This document shows, piece by piece, positions 59,920 through 64,000 of a stretch of DNA of 64,000 nt. Position 1 is the stretch's first letter. Each line of letters opens with the position of its first letter. The notes below the pieces were generated by a model. It ran no database searches, had not been told where the DNA came from, and saw only the letters and a program-made list of their open reading frames with translations. The stretch spans positions 85,815,741 through 85,879,740 of the forward strand of contig CM041465.1 of the NCBI GenBank assembly GCA_023213395.1, in the 5' to 3' direction. The translations under genes were made by a program, and so were the position numbers. The DNA comes from Cycas panzhihuaensis (lineage: Eukaryota; Cycadophyta).

Positions 59920-61858
59920 GGTATCTTTTGAGAAGGGAAGAAATAAATAAAGGACTATAAAAGTGATGGCAATAAATGACCAACCACTATTTATAAATGA
60001 GAGATGCAATGAAGTAGTGTAGCAGAAGGAAAAAGAAGTGAGAATGGTTACTCAAAGATGAAGAGAGCAACTTAGAGAAAAGTCACCAACACTTGTGACG
60101 AATATTAACCTGACGCAGTAGGAATATGAGAAGTACTATGATTATGATTATACTATGGATCACTTTTTACAAATAAGTAAGTGATCAATTTGCAAGATTG
60201 TAGGCCAATATAGAAGTTGACATCATTGGGTATACGCAATTTGAAACTCAAATGTAGGATATGTAATCAACCCAATAACTTCTAAATTGTGTCTAATATA
60301 TAGTTGAAGTTGTTAAAGGGATGCCTAGGATTCTAATAGAATTAAGTTGGCCTTCACCTACGATACCTACAATTGTGCTTGGTGATTAAATCCAAGTCAC
60401 AATGGAGCCCAAGTACTCCCAATCCTCACTTAGTTCACCAACGAGCAGTTATATACCTCCTCTAAAGAGTGGTATGTGCATACCTATGGATATAACAGAT
60501 ATTAAATTAGGTATATTTTAATCTTATATTAAAGTTTTAGTTTTCTTGATTGGTTATTAGGATGATCCCTGATTGAGGCATAATGGTATGGCTAACCAAA
60601 CCTCACAAAAATTCCAGTTCAGTCTAGTCCCACCTTGAAACCCACACCTCCTTTATGACACAACATTCTACTAACAAAGGTATCTCAATCTTGGTGAGTG
60701 TGTGAATAGGTACAAGATGGCAGAAAACAGCGTACGTGATATGTTCTTTTTAGGGAGAGTGAAAAGATTATTAAATTTGCATCAAACGTACATATAACTG
60801 AAAATAGAATGCTTGCTTGGAGTGCTTTTAGAGTGCTTGCTTAGAGTGTCTTTACAGTGCTTGCTTGAAGTGATTTTAGAGTGCTAAAATGTAATGTTGA
60901 TAAGTAAGTAAGGACACCAAATATTACTTTGATCTAGGTGTTTTTTTACTCACTTTTACAATGGGATTTTAAGCCTTATAAAAAGAAGGGAAAAAAAAAA
61001 TTAGTTCTTTTCAAATAAAATACAAAAAAAAAAAAGTAGTCTTCACTAAAACAATAATAACTTTCTCCCACGATAATGAAATTGAGTGCCAATTTTTATG
61101 ATACAAACTATACTCAAAGCATCATCTTTAGAAAGTAGAATCAGGTCCAAATGAGTTCTGAAAAATTTTTGGCAGTCTCGCAAAATTGGTAGAATATATT
61201 TTTTTAAATTTTTTATTAAAAATAACTACTGTTTACTAAAATAGTAATAACTTTCTCATATAGCAACGAAATTAGGTGCCAATTTTTGTGCTGGAAACTA
61301 GACTCAGAGCCTCATCTATAGTAATTAGAATCAAGTCAATTAGAGCTCTGTAAAATATTTTACAAACCTGTGAAGTTTAGTAAGCTGATTTTATTTCTAT
61401 AAAAATCTTAACTTATTAATACATGATACCATATGAAATTTCCATCATTTTTTTATCACCAGGATCCCAATATAAGTAAGGTGAGAGCATACAATGATGG
61501 ATATTTTAAATGACACCAAATTCTTTAAAAAAATGAGTAGAACCTCCCCTTACAATCATTCTTCTAAATGCTAGAAAAATTTTGGCAACATTTCTCCTTG
61601 TTAAATGGACAAAAAGAGGGGAAAGAAAAGAAGAATGAAATAACATAAATGGCTACGAAAGGATTGGAATCCTTAGTGCTTACAACTCCTTGTATTGTAC
61701 TTTCAAACTTGCAAAAAGAGAAAGGGAAAGCAAATAATACTAAATATATTATGGTAAAAACTTGAAAATATTTTTAAATCTCCTTCACCACATGGATTAT
61801 GGGAGGGAAGGAAGTGATGACTCTATTGCAAGTACAAGTGAGGAATATGAAGGAAGCA
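59920..61858. other. Copia-4 5' leader, non-coding
   Basis: About 1.9 kb between primer site and gag, longer than most copia leaders. AT-rich; it contains a short tandem of GTGCTTGCTT-AGAGTG units near 60805-60885 and two related blocks near 61050-61200 and 61230-61390 (CAATAATAACTTTCTC... CCAATTTTTGTG) that look like an internal duplication. No coding frame. Confidence 0.5.
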
Positions 61859-61873
61859 AGCTCTGATATTGCA
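61859..61873 (-). other. Copia-4 primer binding site
   Basis: The - strand reads TGCAATATCAGAGCT after the LTR end, a decayed TGGTATCAGAGCC. Confidence 0.6.
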
Positions 61874-62170
61874 TGAAAATAGTGGATCTATCTTTCATCT
61901 CCGTGCACTAAACACAAAGCCAAACATAGGAGTAAGAAAGACTTGAGAGAAAGAGAATAACTCTCACAAAATGGGGAGGTAAGAATGAACCTCCTCCATT
62001 GAGCTTTACTTTTATATTGAGAGAGAAAGCATTAGAGTTAGGTGAAATGAAATTACACATAATGTACATGAAAGTGCATTTCACTTAAGTGATCTAATTT
62101 AAAGTTCACTTAAGACCCTTTTTAGAAATAATCAACTAATGTAATGACCTTGTGACATTAACTCATTTCA
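61874..62170 (-). repeat. Copia-4 5' LTR
   Basis: 297 bp, a close match to 54632-54929, with the TATA box at about 62010-62018 (- strand). Confidence 0.88.
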
Positions 62171-62285
62171 CATATGTTATACTTTAATCTTAATAATGGA
62201 TGCTTCCATGTTGATGTAATTAGATCCTATGATATTTGTATAGTATTTAATAATTATCCTTATGATTAAACCTAGAAATCTAGCA
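62171..62285 (+). repeat. F3 5' LTR, piece 2
   Basis: It continues F3 LTR after Copia-4, from CATAT to GAAATCTAGCA. The two pieces total about 611 bp, matching the F2 LTR. Confidence 0.7.
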
Positions 62286-62298
62286 TGGTATTAGGGCC
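62286..62298 (+). other. F3 primer binding site
   Basis: TGGTATTAGGGCC directly follows the LTR and shows F3 runs rightwards. Confidence 0.7.
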
Positions 62299-63194
62299 TC
62301 CTATATCTTGAGAAGGTATAAGCATGTTCATGTGAAGTAGAGAGAGCTTATACATATGAAGTAAGTACATGAGAACCTATATGGTAGAACACGAAGTAGG
62401 AGCTTATTGGAAATAGAGTCATGAGTTAACATAAATTTGTGGGGAGCTTATTAAATCAAGGAATTTGTAACATGGTTACAATGATCAATGAAGCTTAAGA
62501 GGTGATGAGTTGTACAACTATATACAAGTAAATACTAGACCTTTAAAAAGTGATGGTAATATAGTGTTATGAGTTTCTATTTTATTAATGTTATTATGCA
62601 TATGGGCCCATATTCTAGGTATGCAAGAGTTGAGAGTGAATCCATAAGTTTCGAAACTAGAAGAAAGAAATAGGCTCTTATATAAGCTTGATCACCCTAT
62701 AAGGAAAAACTAGTATACTGCAAGAATAAGCAAAAGATAATAGCATTAGTATGTTGCTATAAGAAGAAGAGTATTTGTGGTGAAAAGTTACACATATGGT
62801 GATGATATTCACTATTTGATAATCCATGGTGTTGTGTAGGTTGTCTAAGATAAGAGAGATTCTAGAGGTAGTTGCAAGGGTCCTTAGAGAAATATTCATG
62901 AGCAAAAGGTTGATCATAAAACTATAATGCATGTTAAAATAGGGTGTAGGCCCTTAACAAAAAAGAGAATGAAAAGATGATTATTATTTTAGGCCATTTA
63001 TAAAGGTGATACCAATTAAAAAGAATCTAAAAATAATGATGATTATGAAAAACTTTAGGAGAGAGTAAAACTGGTGTAGTATGAAATAAGTCTAGTGAAA
63101 AACTTTATTATAGTATGTATTCAAGTGTGAAGATAAGCATATGAAAGAGCCACAAATAAAAAAATAAACTTAGAAAAAAACTCTTTTTTTTTTT
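62299..63194 (+). mobile_element. F3 internal leader
   Basis: An inverted counterpart of about 53020-53881 in F2: GAGAAGGT-TAAGCATGTT near the primer site, and GTGTTGTGTAGGTTGTCTAA near 62830. Non-coding. It ends in a T run (63183-63196) where LINE-2 begins. The rest of F3 lies beyond the window. Confidence 0.6.
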
Positions 63195-64000
63195 TTATAA
63201 ATACTCATGAAAGGCTGTAAAGGAGGATTATTAGGGAGTTCAAGATTCCCATAAGGAATCTCCCTTCCAGGTATCTTGGAATGCCTATTTTTATTGGAAA
63301 CATAAGAGGAGATCTCTGGAACCATGTTGTGGATAGAATGCAAAAGAAACTGACAGGATAGAAAGGAACCCTCCTTAGTCAAAGCGGAAAGATTCATCTA
63401 GTGGCTACCTCTCTGCAGAGCATCTTGGTGTACATGATGTTTATTTTAAGGTTCCTAGTAAAGTATTATCAATTTTGGAAGGCATCTAGAAAAGGTTCCT
63501 TTGGTCTGAGACTAAGGACAAAGATAGAATCCATCTAATGGCCTGGGATAAGGTGTGTGCCCCTAGATGGACTCGGGGACTAAACCTCAGAAGGTTGGAT
63601 CCTTTCAATAGAGCCCTGGTGGCTAAGCTAGGTTGGAGATAGGTGAGAAACCTAGAAAGCCAGTGGAGTAAGATTATCTCCAATAAATATTTAGGGGGTA
63701 ATCACTTCTTAAAAGCTTGGGGGGTGGCTTTTGGTTCCCTGATTTAGAGGAGTTTGATTCATGCTAGACCTATTCTATTTTCTGGCTTGAGATGGAAGCT
63801 TAGAAATGGGGAATCTATAAAGTTCTGGGAGGATAAGTGGTGCAAAAACTATTCTCTAAAAGACAAGCCTAGCCTTGGCATTTTGCAGGCAACTTGTGAA
63901 GAGAAATTCAGCACTAGGGTTATGGATTACTAGGAGGGTCAAGGCAAGCATAGAAGTTGGAGATTCTTTAAGGAGCTAGATTTTACCCAAGGATGGGGGA
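63195..64000 (+). pseudogene. LINE-2: plant L1-type LINE relic, partial
   Basis: Reverse transcriptase C-terminal part: LPSRYLGMPIFIG (63258-63296), then a frame shift, RFLWSETKDKDRIHLMAWDKVC (63494-63559), a LNLRRLDPFNRALVAKLGWR block and IKFWEDKWC near 63820. These are the standard landmarks between the polymerase and zinc-binding domains of plant LINEs. The frame has several stops. It is a different copy from LINE-1 and continues past the right edge, so its 3' end and target duplication cannot be seen. Confidence 0.85.

Larger units (their letters stand above)
54632..62170 (-). mobile_element. Copia-4: complete Ty1/copia element nested in F3 LTR
   Basis: 7,539 bp. LTRs at 54632-54929 (298 bp, 3' LTR) and 61874-62170 (297 bp, 5' LTR), both TGAAAA to ATTTCA in + orientation and still very similar. 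Target duplication CATAC/CATAT (54627-54631, 62171-62175). The - strand order is primer site (61873-61859), gag, protease, integrase, reverse transcriptase, RNase H, polypurine tract, 3' LTR. A long 5' leader (about 59920-61858) and 460 bp of 3' non-coding DNA are present. Confidence 0.9.

Overview
The window looks like repeat-dense intergenic DNA from a seed plant with a large genome. Nearly everything recognisable is an LTR retrotransposon or a plant L1-type LINE. Composition, nesting depth and families would fit a conifer or another large-genome plant, but the sequence does not decide this. I see no intact host gene, rRNA or tRNA gene.

Layout. (1) Bases 1-23244 are GC-rich and form a head-to-tail array with a period of about 7.0-7.15 kb (homologous points at 1, 7147, 14277 and 21296). 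Each unit carries an LTR, an Arg-type primer binding site, a Ty3/gypsy gag and a retropepsin, but no reverse transcriptase or integrase. The fourth copy stops exactly where the LTR meets the primer site, so this is a chain of non-autonomous gypsy elements sharing LTRs, entering from the left edge. (2) After an unassigned 530 bp, 23775-26388 is a 5'-truncated Ty1/copia pol relic (Copia-1) with its 3' LTR. (3) The rest is a nest built in two members of one apparently non-coding LTR family (family F), plus a third F copy. The 3' LTR of F1 (+ strand, from 27179) is split into three pieces. One interruption is a non-coding LTR element, 27506-32958, with its LTR plus internal tail triplicated (target duplication GTGGT). 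The other is Copia-3, 33217-46349 (target duplication TTTCC), whose own 5' LTR holds Copia-2, 33248-41041. (4) F2 (- strand, 46623 to about 54138) contains a LINE fragment (about 47811-49915) and a GC-richer island with a TATA box. F3 (+ strand, from about 54131) sits head-to-head against the 5' LTR of F2. The LTR of F3 is split by Copia-4 (- strand, 54632-62170; LTRs 298/297 bp), and its internal region runs into another LINE at about 63195 that leaves the window.

How it fits together. The coding regions are relics. Copia-3 keeps one reading frame for 3.9 kb with 12 stop codons, all explainable as C-to-T or G-to-A changes. Copia-2 and Copia-1 show catalytic residues lost by the same kind of change. 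The gypsy array behaves differently: its copies agree almost perfectly in AT-rich stretches but disagree by clustered small indels around CG/CHG sites. That pattern suggests basecalling errors on methylated DNA, so the broken gag-protease frames there may not be real.

The observations most worth pursuing are the shared-LTR gypsy array and its indel pattern, the triplicated LTR-plus-tail element with a microhomology junction, the head-to-head F2/F3 inverted repeat, the G/C hairpin cluster in the Copia-3 LTR, and the GC-richer segments inside Copia-2 and F2 that may be captured host DNA.
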